64,000 bases of DNA from the NCBI RefSeq assembly GCF_037975245.1, contig NC_092574.1:11493213-11557212 (forward strand). The letters are read 5' to 3'. The stretch comes from Apostichopus japonicus. Taxonomy: Eukaryota; Echinodermata; Holothuroidea; Aspidochirotida; Stichopodidae. Positions 1-15,000 of this stretch are shown here, piece by piece. The notes below the pieces were generated by a model. It saw only the letters and a program-made list of their open reading frames with translations. It made no database searches and was not told where the DNA came from. Position 1 is the stretch's first letter. Each line of letters starts with the position of its first letter. A program made the translations under genes and the position numbers.

Positions 1-3000
1 TAGATTACCAATTATGGGTGAAATAATATCAGCTCTACTGCGGGGAGTTGGACCTCGCAAAAGAGTAATAACCTATTTGTGTTTGTATTGCAATGATTTA
101 GTATTCATATGCCAATTTGAAGAGTGTTTTAAAAAAAAACATACTGCATCATTTTGTTAAAGAAATGCCTGATTGTTTGTTTCTAGTTTATATTTTATAG
201 ATGTGTCAGACGTTTCCAGCTACCAATACCACCAATCACCTTCCACAACTCACCAGCTAGATTCCCCCAGCCTTTTGCCACGAGCAAAAGAGTAATAACC
301 TATTTGTGTTTGTATTGCAATGATTTTAGTATTCATATGCCAATTTGAAGAGTGTTTAAAAACAAAACATATTGCATCATTTAGTTAAAGAAATGCCTGA
401 TTGTTCTTTTCTAGTTTATATTTTATAGATGTGTCGGACGTTTCCAGCTACCAATACCACCTTCCACAACTCACCAGGTACCTTCCCCCAGCCTTTTGCC
501 ACGAGCAAAAGAGTAATAACCTATTTGTGTTTGTATTGCAATGATTTGAGTCCTGGGTATGACTCTAAACTACATCCAGTAGTGGGGCCTTGACTTGGGA
601 AAGTTGAGGTTTGGGGAGTGTGGAGCCGCCCCTTAGCCACTATTGCTCCCAGGAGTGCCCTGACCCGGGGCATGAGAACCTGCTTAGATTACCAATTATG
701 GGTGAAATAATATCAGCTCTACTGCGGGGAGTTGGACCTCGCAAAAGAGTAATAACCTATTTGTGTTTGTATTGCAATGATTTAGTATTCATATGCCAAT
801 TTGAAGAGTGTTTAAAAAAAAACATACTGCATCATTTTGTTAAAGAAATGCCTGATTGTTTGTTTCTAGTTTATATTTTATAGATGTGTCAGACGTTTCC
901 AGCTACCAATACCAACATTCACCTTCCACAACTCACCAGCTAGATTCCCCCAGCCTTTTGCCACGAGCAAAAGAGTAATAACCTATTTGTGTTTGTATTG
1001 TAATGATTTTAGTATTCATATGCCAATTTGAAGAGTGTTTAAAAACAAAACATATTGCATCATTTAGTTAAAGAAATGCCTGATTGTTCTTTTCTAGTTT
1101 ATATTTTATAGATGTGTCGGACGTTTCCAGCTACCAGTACCACCTTCCACAACTCACCAGGTACCTTCCCCCAGCCTTTTGCCACGAGCAAAAGAGTAAT
1201 AACCTATTTGTGTTTGTATTGCAATGATTTTAGTATTTATATGCCAATTTGAAGAGTGTTTAAAAACAAAACATATTGCATCATTTAGTTAAAGAAATGC
1301 CTGATTGTCCTTTTCTAGTTTATATTTTATAGATGTGTCAGACGTTTCCAGCTACCAATACCAACATTCACCTTCCACAACTCACCAGCTAGATTCCCCC
1401 AGCCTTTTGCCACGAGCAAAAGAGTAATAACCTATTTGTGTTTGTATTGTAATGATTTTAGTATTCATATGCCAATTTGAAGAGTGTTTAAAAACAAAAC
1501 ATATTGCATCATTTAGTTAAAGAAATGCCTGATTGTTCTTTTCTAGTTTATATTTTATAGATGTGTCGGACGTTTCCAGCTACCAGTACCACCTTCCACA
1601 ACTCACCAGGTACCTTCCCCCAGCCTTTTGCCACGAGCAAAAGAGTAATAACCTATTTGTGTTTGTATTGCAATGATTTGAGTCCTGGGTATGACTCTAA
1701 ACTACATCCAGTAGTGGGGCCTTGACTTGGGAAAGTTGAGGTTTGCTGAGTGTGGAGCCGCCCCTTAGCCACTATTGCTCCCAGGAGTGCCCTGACCCGG
1801 GGCATGAGAACCTGCTTAGATTACCAATTATGGGTGAAATAATATCAGCTCTACTGCGGGGAGTTGGACCTCGCAAAAGAGTAATAACCTATTTGTGTTT
1901 GTATTGCAATGATTTAGTATTCATATGCCAATTTGAAGAGTGTTTAAAAAAAAACATACTGCATCATTTTGTTAAAGAAATGCCTGATTGTTTGTTTCTA
2001 GTTTATATTTTATAGATGTGTCAGACGTTTCCAGCTACCAATACCACCAATCACCTTCCACAACTCACCAGCTAGATTCCCCCAGCCTTTTGCCACGAGC
2101 AAAAGAGTAATAACCTATTTGTGTTTGTATTGCAATGATTTTAGTATTCATATGCCAATTTGAAGAGTGTTTAAAAACAAAACATATTGCATCATTTAGT
2201 TAAAGAAATGCCTGATTGTTCTTTTCTAGTTATATTTTATAGATGTGTCGGACGTTTCCAGCTACCAATACCACCTTCCACAACTCACCAGGTACATTCC
2301 CCCAGCCTTTTGCCACGAGCAAAAGAGTAATAACCTATTTGTGTTTGTATTGCAATGATTTGAGTCCTGGGTATGACTCTAAACTACATCCAGTAGTGGG
2401 GCCTTGACTTGGGAAAGTTGAGGTTTGCTGAGTGTGGAGCCGCCCCTTAGCCACTATTGCTCCCAGGAGTGCCCTGACCCGGGGCATGAGAACCTGCTTA
2501 GATTACCAATTATGGGTGAAATAATATCAGCTCTACTGCGGGGAGTTGGACCTCGCAAAAGAGTAATAACCTATTTGTGTTTGTATTGCAATGATTTAGT
2601 ATTCATATGCCAATTTGAAGAGTGTTTAAAAAAAAACATACTGCATCATTTTGTTAAAGAAATGCCTGATTGTTTGTTTCTAGTTTATATTTTATAGATG
2701 TGTCAGACGTTTCCAGCTACCAATACCACCAATCACCTTCCACAACTCACCAGCTAGATTCCCCCAGCCTTTTGCCACGAGCAAAAGAGTAATAACCTAT
2801 TTGTGTTTGTATTGTAATGATTTTAGTATTCATATGCCAATTTGAAGAGTGTTTAAAAACAAAACATATTGCATCATTTAGTTAAAGAAATGCCTGATTG
2901 TTCTTTTCTAGTTTATATTTTATAGATGTGTCGGACGTTTCCAGCTACCAATACCACCTTCCACAACTCACCAGGTACATTCCCCCAGCCTTTTGCCACG

Positions 3001-6000
3001 AGCAAAAGAGTAATAACCTATTTGTGTTTGTATTGCAATGATTTTAGTATTTATATGCCAATTTGAAGAGTGTTTAAAAACAAAACATATTGCATCATTT
3101 AGTTAAAGAAATGCCTGATTGTTCTTTTCTAGTTTATATTTTATAGATGTGTCGGACGTTTCCAGCTACCAATACCACCTTCCACAACTCACCAAGTACC
3201 TTCCCCCAGCCTTTTGCCACGAGCAAAAGAGTAATAACCTATTTGTGTTTGTATTGCAATGATTTGAGTCCTGGGTATGACTCTAAACTACATCCAGTAG
3301 TGGGGCCTTGACTTGGGAAAGTTGAGGTTTGGGGAGTGTGGAGCCGCCCCTTAGCCACTATTACTCCCAGGAGTGCCCTGACCCGGGGCATGAGAACCTG
3401 CTTAGATTACCAATTATGGGTGAAATAATATCAGCTCTACTGCGGGGAGTTGGACCTCGCAAAAGAGTAATAACCTATTTGTGTTTGTATTGCAATGATT
3501 TAGTATTCATATGCCAATTTGAAGAGTGTTTAAAAAAAAACATATTGCATCATTTTCTTAAAGAAATGCCTGATTGTTTGTTTCTAGTTTATATTTTATA
3601 GATGTGTCAGACGTTTCCAGCTACCAATACCACCAATCACCTTCCACAACTCACCAGCTAGATTCCCCCAGCCTTTTGCCACGAGCAAAAGAGTAATAAC
3701 CTATTTGTGTTTGTATTGCAATGATTTTAGTATTTATATGCCAATTTGAAGAGTGTTTAAAAACAAAACATATTGCATCATTTAGTTAAAGAAATGCCTG
3801 ATTGTTCTTTTCTAGTTTATATTTTATAGATGTGTCGGACGTTTCCAGCTACCAATACCACCTTCCACAACTCACCAGGTACCTTCCCCCAGCCTTTTGC
3901 CACGAGCAAAAGAGTAATAACCTATTTGTGTTTGTATTGCAATGATTTGAGTCCTGGGTATGACTCTAAACTACATCCAGTAGTGGGGCCTTGACTTGGG
4001 AAAGTTGAGGTTTGGGGAGTGTGGAGCCGCCCCTTAGCCACTATTGCTCCCAGGAGTGCCCTGACCCGGGGCATGAGAACCTGCTTAGATTACCAATTAT
4101 GGGTGAAATAATATCAGCTCTACTGCGGGGAGTTGGACCTCGCAAAAGAGTAATAACCTATTTGTGTTTGTATTGCAATGATTTAGTATTCATATGCCAA
4201 TTTGAAGAGTGTTTAAAAAAAAACATATTGCATCATTTTGTTAAAGAAATGCCTGATTGTTTGTTTCTAGTTTATATTTTATAGATGTGTCAGACGTTTC
4301 CAGCTACCAATACCACCAATCACCTTCCACAACTCACCAGCTAGATTCCCCCAGCCTTTTGCCACGAGCAAAAGAGTAATAACCTATTTGTGTTTGTATT
4401 GCAATGATTTTAGTATTTATATGCCAATTTGAAGAGTGTTTAAAAACAAAACATATTGCATCATTTAGTTAAAGAAATGCCTGATTGTTCTTTTCTAGTT
4501 TATATTTTATAGATGTGTCGGACGTTTCCAGCTACCAATACCACCTTCCACAACTCACCAGGTACCTTCCCCCAGCCTTTTGCCACGAGCAAAAGAGTAA
4601 TAACCTATTTGTGTTTGTATTGCAATGATTTGAGTCCTGGGTATGACTCTAAACTACATCCAGTAGTGGGGCCTTGACTTGGGAAAGTTGAGGTTTGGGG
4701 AGTGTGGAGCCGCCCCTTAGCCACTATTGCTCCCAGGAGTGCCCTGACCCGGGGCATGAGAACCTGCTTAGATTACCAATTATGGGTGAAATAATATCAG
4801 CTCTACTGCGGGGAGTTGGACCTCGCAAAAGAGTAATAACCTATTTGTGTTTGTATTGCAATGATTTAGTATTCATATGCCAATTTGAAGAGTGTTTAAA
4901 AAAAAACATATTGCATCATTTTGTTAAAGAAATGCCTGATTGTTTGTTTCTAGTTTATATTTTATAGATGTGTCAGACGTTTCCAGCTACCAATACCACC
5001 AATCACCTTCCACAACTCACCAGCTAGATTCCCCCAGCCTTTTGCCACGAGCAAAAGAGTAATAACCTATTTGTGTTTGTATTGCAATGATTTTAGTATT
5101 TATATGCCAATTTGAAGAGTGTTTAAAAACAAAACATATTGCATCATTTAGTTAAAGAAATGCCTGATTGTTCTTTTCTAGTTTATATTTTATAGATGTG
5201 TCGGACGTTTCCAGCTACCAATACCACCTTCCACAACTCACCAGGTACCTTCCCCCAGCCTTTTGCCACGAGCAAAAGAGTAATAACCTATTTGTGTTTG
5301 TATTGCAATGATTTTAGTATTTATATGCCAATTTGAAGAGTGTTTAAAAACAAAACATATTGCATCATTTAGTTAAAGAAATGCCTGATTGTCCTTTTCT
5401 AGTTTATATTTTATAGATGTGTCGGACGTTTCCAGCTACCAATACCACCTTCCACAACTCACCAGGTACCTTCCCCCAGCCTTTTGCCACGAGCAAAAGA
5501 GTAATAACCTATTTGTGTTTGTATTGCAATGATTTGAGTCCTGGGTATGACTCTAAACTACATCCAGTAGTGGGGCCTTGACTTGGGAAAGTTGAGGATT
5601 GGGGAGTGTGGAGCCGCCCCTTAGCCACTATTGCTCCCAGGAGTGCCCTGACCCGGGGCATGAGAACCTGCTTAGATTACCAATTATGGGTGAAATAATA
5701 TCAGCTCTACTGCGGGGAGTTGGACCTCGCAAAAGAGTAATAACCTATTTGTGTTTGTATTGCAATGATTTAGTATTCATATGCCAATTTGAAGAGTGTT
5801 TAAAAAAAACATACTGCATCATTTTGTTAAAGAAATGCCTGATTGTTTGTTTCTAGTTTATATTTTATAGATGTGTCAGACGTTTCCAGCTACCAATACC
5901 ACCATTCACCTTCCACAACTCACCAGCTAGATTCCCCCAGCCTTTTGCCACGAGCAAAAGAGTAATAACCTATTTGTGTTTGTATTGTAATGATTTTAGT

Positions 6001-9000
6001 ATTCATATGCCAATTTGAAGAGTGTTTAAAAACAAAACATATTGCATCATTTAGTTAAAGAAATGCCTGATTGTTCTTTTCTAGTTTATATTTTATAGAT
6101 GTGTCGGACGTTTCCAGCTACCAATACCACCTTCCACAACTCACCAGGTACATTCCCCCAGCCTTTTGCCACGAGCAAAAGAGTAATAACCTATTTGTGT
6201 TTGTATTGCAATGATTTTAGTATTTATATGCCAATTTGAAGAGTGTTTAAAAACAAAACATATTGCATCATTTAGTTAAAGAAATGCCTGATTGTTCTTT
6301 TCTAGTTTATATTTTATAGATGTGTCAGACGTTTCCAGCTACCAATACCACCTTCCACAACTCACCAAGTACCTTCCCCCAGCCTTTTGCCACGAGCAAA
6401 AGAGTAATAACCTATTTGTGTTTGTATTGCAATGATTTGAGTCCTGGGTATGACTCTAAACTACATCCAGTAGTGGGGCCTTGACTTGGGAAAGTTGAGG
6501 TTTGGGGAGTGTGGAGCCGCCCCTTAGCCACTATTGCTCCCAGGAGTGCCCTGACCCGGGGCATGAGAACCTGCTTAGATTACCAATTATGGGTGAAATA
6601 ATATCAGCTCTACTGCGGGGAGTTGGACCTCGCAAAAGAGTAATAACCTATTTGTGTTTGTATTGCAATGATTAAGTATTCATATGCCAATTTGAAGAGT
6701 GTTTAAAAAAAAACATATTGCATCATTTTGTTAAAGAAATGCCTGATTGTTTGTTTCTAGTTTATATTTTATAGATGTGTCAGACGTTTCCAGCTACCAA
6801 TACCACCAATCACCTTCCACAACTCACCAGCTAGATTCCAACAGCCTTTTGCCACGAGCAAAAGAGTAATAACCTATTTGTGTTTGTATTGCAATGATTT
6901 TAGTATTTATATGCCAATTTGAAGAGTGTTTAAAAACAAAACATATTGCATCATTTAGTTAAAGAAATGCCTGATTGTTCTTTTCTAGTTTATATTTTAT
7001 AGATGTGTCGGACGTTTCCAGCTACCAATACCACCTTCCACAACTCACCAGGTACCTTCCCCCAGCCTTTTGCCACGAGCAAAAGAGTAATAACCTATTT
7101 GTGTTTGTATTGCAATGATTTTAGTATTTATATGCCAATTTGAAGAGTGTTTAAAAACAAAACATATTGCATCATTTAGTTAAAGAAATGCCTGATTGTC
7201 CTTTTCTAGTTTATATTTTATAGATGTGTCGGACGTTTCCAGCTACCAATACCACCTTCCACAACTCACCAGGTACCTTCCCCCAGCCTTTTGCCACGAG
7301 CAAAAGAGTAATAACCTATTTGTGTTTGTATTGCAATGATTTGAGTCCTGGGTATGACTCTAAACTACATCCAGTAGTGGGGCCTTGACTTGGGAAAGTT
7401 GAGGATTGGGGAGTGTGGAGCCGCCCCTTAGCCACTATTGCTCCCAGGAGTGCCCTGACCCGGGGCATGAGAACCTGCTTAGATTACCAATTATGGGTGA
7501 AATAATATCAGCTCTACTGCGGGGAGTTGGACCTCGCAAAAGAGTAATAACCTATTTGTGTTTGTATTGCAATGATTTAGTATTCATGTGCCAATTTGAA
7601 GAGTGTTTAAAAAAAAACATACTGCATCATTTTGTTAAAGAAATGCCTGATTGTTTGTTTCTAGTTTATATTTTATAGATGTGTCAGACGTTTCCAGCTA
7701 CCAATACCACCATTCACCTTCCACAACTCACCAGCTAGATTCCCCCAGCCTTTTGCCACGAGCAAAAGAGTAATAACCTATTTGTGTTTGTATTGTAATG
7801 ATTTTAGTATTCATATGCCAATTTGAAGAGTGTTTAAAAACAAAACATATTGCATCATTTAGTTAAAGAAATGCCTGATTGTTCTTTTCTAGTTTATATT
7901 TTATAGATGTGTCGGACGTTTCCAGCTACCAATACCACCTTCCACAACTCACCAGGTACATTCCCCCAGCCTTTTGCCACGAGCAAAAGAGTAATAACCT
8001 ATTTGTGTTTGTATTGCAATGATTTTAGTATTTATATGCCAATTTGAAGAGTGTTTAAAAACAAAACATATTGCATCATTTAGTTAAAGAAATGCCTGAT
8101 TGTTCTTTTCTAGTTTATATTTTATAGATGTGTCGGACGTTTCCAGCTACCAATACCACCTTCCACAACTCACCAAGTACCTTCCCCCAGCCTTTTGCCA
8201 CGAGCAAAAGAGTAATAACCTATTTGTGTTTGTATTGCAATGATTTGAGTCCTGGGTATGACTCTAAACTACATCCAGTAGTGGGGCCTTGACTTGGGAA
8301 AGTTGAGGATTGGGGAGTGTGGAGCCGCCCCTTAGCCACTATTGCTCCCAGGAGTGCCCTGACCCGGGGCATGAGAACCTGCTTAGATTACCAATTATGG
8401 GTGAAATAATATCAGCTCTACTGCGGGGAGTTGGACCTCGCAAAAGAGTAATAACCTATTTGTGTTTGTATTGCAATGATTTAGTATTCATATGCCAATT
8501 TGAAGAGTGTTTAAAAAAAAACATATTGCATCATTTTGTTAAAGAAATGCCTGATTGTTTGTTTCTAGTTTATATTTTATAGATGTGTCAGACGTTTCCA
8601 GCTACCAATACCACCAATCACCTTCCACAACTCACCAGCTAGATTCCAACAGCCTTTTGCCACGAGCAAAAGAGTAATAACCTATTTGTGTTTGTATTGC
8701 AATGATTTTAGTATTTATATGCCAATTTGAAGAGTGTTTAAAAACAAAACATATTGCATCATTTAGTTAAAGAAATGCCTGATTGTTCTTTTCTAGTTTA
8801 TATTTTATAGATGTGTCGGACGTTTCCAGCTACCAATACCACCTTCCACAACTCACCAGGTACCTTCCCCCAGCCTTTTGCCACGAGCAAAAGAGTAATA
8901 ACCTATTTGTGTTTGTATTGCAATGATTTTAGTATTTATATGCCAATTTGAAGAGTGTTTAAAAACAAAACATATTGCATCATTTAGTTAAAGAAATGCC

Positions 9001-12000
9001 TGATTGTCCTTTTCTAGTTTATATTTTATAGATGTGTCGGACGTTTCCAGCTACCAATACCACCTTCCACAACTCACCAGGTACCTTCCCCCAGCCTTTT
9101 GCCACGAGCAAAAGAGTAATAACCTATTTGTGTTTGTATTGCAATGATTTGAGTCCTGGGTATGACTCTAAACTACATCCAGTAGTGGGGCCTTGACTTG
9201 GGAAAGTTGAGGATTGGGGAGTGTGGAGCCGCCCCTTAGCCACTATTGCTCCCAGGAGTGCCCTGACCCGGGGCATGAGAACCTGCTTAGATTACCAATT
9301 ATGGGTGAAATAATATCAGCTCTACTGCGGGGAGTTGGACCTCGCAAAAGAGTAATAACCTATTTGTGTTTGTATTGCAATGATTTAGTATTCATGTGCC
9401 AATTTGAAGAGTGTTTAAAAAAAAACATACTGCATCATTTTGTTAAAGAAATGCCTGATTGTTTGTTTCTAGTTTATATTTTATAGATGTGTCAGACGTT
9501 TCCAGCTACCAATACCACCATTCACCTTCCACAACTCACCAGCTAGATTCCCCCAGCCTTTTGCCACGAGCAAAAGAGTAATAACCTATTTGTGTTTGTA
9601 TTGTAATGATTTTAGTATTCATATGCCAATTTGAAGAGTGTTTAAAAACAAAACATATTGCATCATTTAGTTAAAGAAATGCCTGATTGTTCTTTTCTAG
9701 TTTATATTTTATAGATGTGTCGGACGTTTCCAGCTACCAATACCACCTTCCACAACTCACCAGGTACATTCCCCCAGCCTTTTGCCACGAGCAAAAGAGT
9801 AATAACCTATTTGTGTTTGTATTGCAATGATTTTAGTATTTATATGCCAATTTGAAGAGTGTTTAAAAACAAAACATATTGCATCATTTAGTTAAAGAAA
9901 TGCCTGATTGTTCTTTTCTAGTTTATATTTTATAGATGTGTCGGACGTTTCCAGCTACCAATACCACCTTCCACAACTCACCAAGTACCTTCCCCCAGCC
10001 TTTTGCCACGAGCAAAAGAGTAATAACCTATTTGTGTTTGTATTGCAATGATTTGAGTCCTGGGTATGACTCTAAACTACATCCAGTAGTGGGGCCTTGA
10101 CTTGGGAAAGTTGAGGTTTGGGGAGTGTGGAGCCGCCCCTTAGCCACTATTGCTCCCAGGAGTGCCCTGACCCGGGGCATGAGAACCTGCTTAGATTACC
10201 AATTATGGGTGAAATAATATCAGCTCTACTGCGGGGAGTTGGACCTCGCAAAAGAGTAATAACCTATTTGTGTTTGTATTGCAATGATTTAGTATTCATA
10301 TGCCAATTTGAAGAGTGTTTAAAAAAAAACATATTGCATCATTTTGTTAAAGAAATGCCTGATTGTTTGTTTCTAGTTTATATTTTATAGATGTGTCAGA
10401 CGTTTCCAGCTACCAATACCACCAATCACCTTCCACAACTCACCAGCTAGATTCCCCCAGCCTTTTGCCACGAGCAAAAGAGTAATAACCTATTTGTGTT
10501 TGTATTGCAATGATTTCAGTATTTATATGCCAATTTGAAGAGTGTTTAAAAACAAAACATATTGCATCATTTAGTTAAAGAAATGCCTGATTGTTCTTTT
10601 CTAGTTTATATTTTATAGATGTGTCGGACGTTTCCAGCTACCAATACCACCTTCCACAACTCACCAGGTACCTTCCCCCAGCCTTTTGCCACGAGCAAAA
10701 GAGTAATAACCTATTTGTGTTTGTATTGCAATGATTTTAGTATTTATATGCCAATTTGAAGAGTGTTTAAAAACAAAACATATTGCATCATTTAGTTAAA
10801 GAAATGCCTGATTGTCCTTTTCTAGTTTATATTTTATAGATGTGTCGGACGTTTCCAGCTACCAATACCACCTTCCACAACTCACCAGGTACCTTCCCCC
10901 AGCCTTTTGCCACGAGCAAAAGAGTAATAACCTATTTGTGTTTGTATTGCAATGATTTGAGTCCTGGGTATGACTCTAAACTACATCCAGTAGTGGGGCC
11001 TTGACTTGGGAAAGTTGAGGTTTGGGGAGTGTGGAGCCGCCCCTTAGCCACTATTGCTCCCAGGAGTGCCCTGACCCGGGGCATGAGAACCTGCTTAGAT
11101 TACCAATTATGGGTGAAATAATATCAGCTCTACTGCGGGGAGTTGGACCTCGCAAAAGAGTAATAACCTATTCGTGTTTGTATTGCAATGATTTAGTATT
11201 CATATGCCAATTTGAAGAGTGTTTTAAAAAAAAAAACATACTGCATCATTTTGTTAAAGAAATGCCTGATTGTTTGTTTCTAGTTTATATTTTATAGATG
11301 TGTCAGACGTTTCCAGCTACCAATACCCCCAATCACCTTCCACAACTCACCAGCTAGATTCCCCCAGCCTTTTGCCACGAGCAAAAGAGTAATAACCTAT
11401 TTGTGTTTGTATTGCAATGATTTAGTATTCATATGCCAATTTGAAGAGTGTTTAAAAAAAACATACTGCATCATTTTGTTAAAGAAATGCCTGATTGTTT
11501 GTTTCTAGTTTATATTTTATAGATGTGTCGGACGTTTCCAGCTACCAATACCACCAATCACCTTCCACAACTCACCAGCTAGATTCCCACAGCCTTTTGC
11601 CACGAGCAAAAGAGTAATAACCTATTTGTGTTTGTATTGCAATGATTTTAGTATTCATATGCCAATTTGAAGAGTGTTTAAAAACAAAACATATTGCATC
11701 ATTTAGTTAAAGAAATGCCTGATTGTTCTTTTCTAGTTTATATTTTATAGATGTGTCGGACGTTTCCAGCTACCAATACCACCTTCCACAACTCACCAGG
11801 TACCTTCCCCCAGCCTTTTGCCACGAGCAAAAGAGTAATAACCTATTTGTGTTTGTATTGCAATGATTTTAGTATTTATATGCCAATTTGAAGAGTGTTT
11901 AAAAACAAAACATATTGCATCATTTAGTTAAAGAAATGCCTGATTGTTCTTTTCTAGTTTATATTTTATAGATGTGTCGGACGTTTCCAACTACCAATAC

Positions 12001-15000
12001 CACCTTCCACAACTCACCAGGTACCTTCCCCCAGCCTTTTGCCACGAGCAAAAGAGTAATAACCTATTTGTGTTTGTATTGCAATGATTTGAGTCCTGGG
12101 TATGACTCTAAACTACATCCAGTAGTGGGGCCTTGACTTGGGAAAGTTGAGGTTTGGGGAGTGTGGAGCCGCCCCTTAGCCACTATTGCTCCCAGGAGTA
12201 CCCTGACCCGGGGCATGAGAACCTGCTTAGATTACCAATTATGGGTGAAATAATATCAGCTCTACTGCGGGGAGTTGGACCTCGCAAAAGAGTAATAACC
12301 TATTTGTGTTTGTATTGCAATGATTTAGTATTCATGTGCCAATTTGAAGAGTGTTTAAAAAAAAACATACTGCATCATTTTGTTAAAGAAATGCCTGATT
12401 GTTTGTTTCTAGTTTATATTTTATAGATGTGTCAGACGTTTCCAGCTACCAATACCACCAATCACCTTCCACAACTCACCAGCTAGATTCCCCCAGCCTT
12501 TTGCCACGAGCAAAAGAGTAATAACCTATTTGTGTTGGTATTGTAATGATTTTAGTATTCATATGCCAATTTGAAGAGTGTTTAAAAACAAAACATATTG
12601 CATCATTTAGTTAAAGAAATGCCTGATTGTTCTTTTCTAGTTTATATTTTATAGATGTGTCGGACGTTTCCAGCTACCAATACCACCTTCCACAACTCAC
12701 CAGGTACCTTCCCCCAGCCTTTTGCCACGAGCAAAAGAGTAATAACCTATTTGTGTTTGTATTGCAATGATTTTAGTATTTTTATGCCAATTTGAAGAGT
12801 GTTTAAAAACAAAACATATTGCATCATTTAGTTAAAGAAATGCCTGATTGTTCTTTTCTAGTTTATATTTTATAGATGTGTCGGACGTTTCCAACTACCA
12901 ATACCACCTTCCACAACTCACCAGGTACCTTCCCCCAGCCTTTTGCCACGAGCAAAAGAGTAATAACCTATTTGTGTTTGTATTGCAATGATTTGAGTCC
13001 TGGGTATGACTCTAAACTACATCCAGTAGTGGGGTCTTGACTTGGGAAAGTTGAGGTTTGGGGAGTGTGGAGCCGCCCCTTAGCCACTATTGCTCCCAGG
13101 AGTACCCTGACCCGGGGCATGAGAACCTGCTTAGATTACCAATTATGGGTGAAATAATATCAGCTCTACTGCGGGGAGTTGGACCTCGCAAAAGAGTAAT
13201 AACCTATTTGTGTTTGTATTGCAATGATTTAGTATTCATATGCCAATTTGAAGAGTGTTTAAAAAAAAACATACTGCATCATTTTGTTAAAGAAATGCCT
13301 GATTGTTTGTTTCTAGTTTATATTTTATAGATGTGTCAGACGTTTCCAGCTACCAATACCACCAATCACCTTCCACAACTCACCAGCTAGATTCCCCCAG
13401 CCTTTTGCCACGAGCAAAAGAGTAATAACCTATTTGTGTTGGTATTGTAATGATTTTAGTATTCATATGCCAATTTGAAGAGTGTTTAAAAACAAAACAT
13501 ATTGCATCATTTAGTTAAAGAAATGCCTGATTGTTCTTTTCTAGTTTATATTTTATAGATGTGTCGGACGTTTCCAGCTACCAATACCACCTTCCACAAC
13601 TCACCAGGTACCTTCCCCCAGCCTTTTGCCACGAGCAAAAGAGTAATAACCTATTTGTGTTTGTATTGCAATGATTTTAGTATTTTTATGCCAATTTGAA
13701 GAGTGTTTAAAAACAAAACATATTGCATCATTTAGTTAAAGAAATGCCTGATTGTTCTTTTCTAGTTTATATTTTATAGATGTGTCGGACGTTTCCAACT
13801 ACCAATACCAACTTCCACAACTCACCAGGTACCTTCCCCCAGCCTTTTGCCACGAGCAAAAGAGTAATAACCTATTTGTGTTTGTATTGCAATGATTTGA
13901 GTCCTGGGTATGACTCTAAACTACATCCAGTAGTGGGGCCTTGACTTGGGAAAGTTGAGGTTTGGGGAGTGTGGAGCCGCCCCTTAGCCACTATTGCTCC
14001 CAGGAGTACCCTGACCCGGGGCATGAGAACCTGCTTAGATTACCAATTATGGGTGAAATAATATCAGCTCTACTGCGGGGAGTTGGACCTCGCAAAAGAG
14101 TAATAACCTATTTGTGTTTGTATTGCAATGATTTAGTATTCATATGCCAATTTGAAGAGTGTTTAAAAAAAAACATACTGCATCATTTTGTTAAAGAAAT
14201 GCCTGATTGTTTGTTTCTAGTTTATATTTTATAGATGTGTCAGACGTTTCCAGCTACCAATACCACCAATCACCTTCCACAACTCACCAGCTAGATTCCC
14301 CCAGCCTTTTGCCACGAGCAAAAGAGTAATAACCTATTTGTGTTGGTATTGTAATGATTTTAGTATTCATATGCCAATTTGAAGAGTGTTTAAAAACAAA
14401 ACATATTGCATCATTTAGTTAAAGAAATGCCTGATTGTTCTTTTCTAGTTTATATTTTATAGATGTGTCGGACGTTTCCAGCTACTAATACCACTTTCCA
14501 CAACTCACCAGGTACATTCCCCCAGCCTTTTGCTACGAGCAAAAGAGTAATAACCTATTTGTGTTTGTATTGCAATGATTTTAGTATTTAAATGCCAATT
14601 TGAAGAGTGTTTAAAAACAAAACATATTGCATCATTTAGTTAAAGAAATGCCTGATTGTTCTTTTCTAGTTTATATTTTATAGATGTGTCGGACGTTTCC
14701 AGCTACCAATACCACCTTCCACAACTCACCAGGTACCTTCCCCCAGCCTTTTGCCACGAGCAAAAGAGTAATAACCTATTTGTGTTTGTATTGCAATGAT
14801 TTGAGTCCTGGGTATGACTCTAAACTACATCCAGTAGTGGGGCCTTGACTTGGGAAAGTTGAGGTTTGGGGAGTGTGGAGCCGCCCCTTAGCCACTATTG
14901 CTCCCAGGAGTACCCTGACCCGGGGCATGAGAACCTGCTTAGATTACCAATTATGGGTGAAATAATATCAGCTCTACTGCGGGGAGTTGGACCTCGCAAA

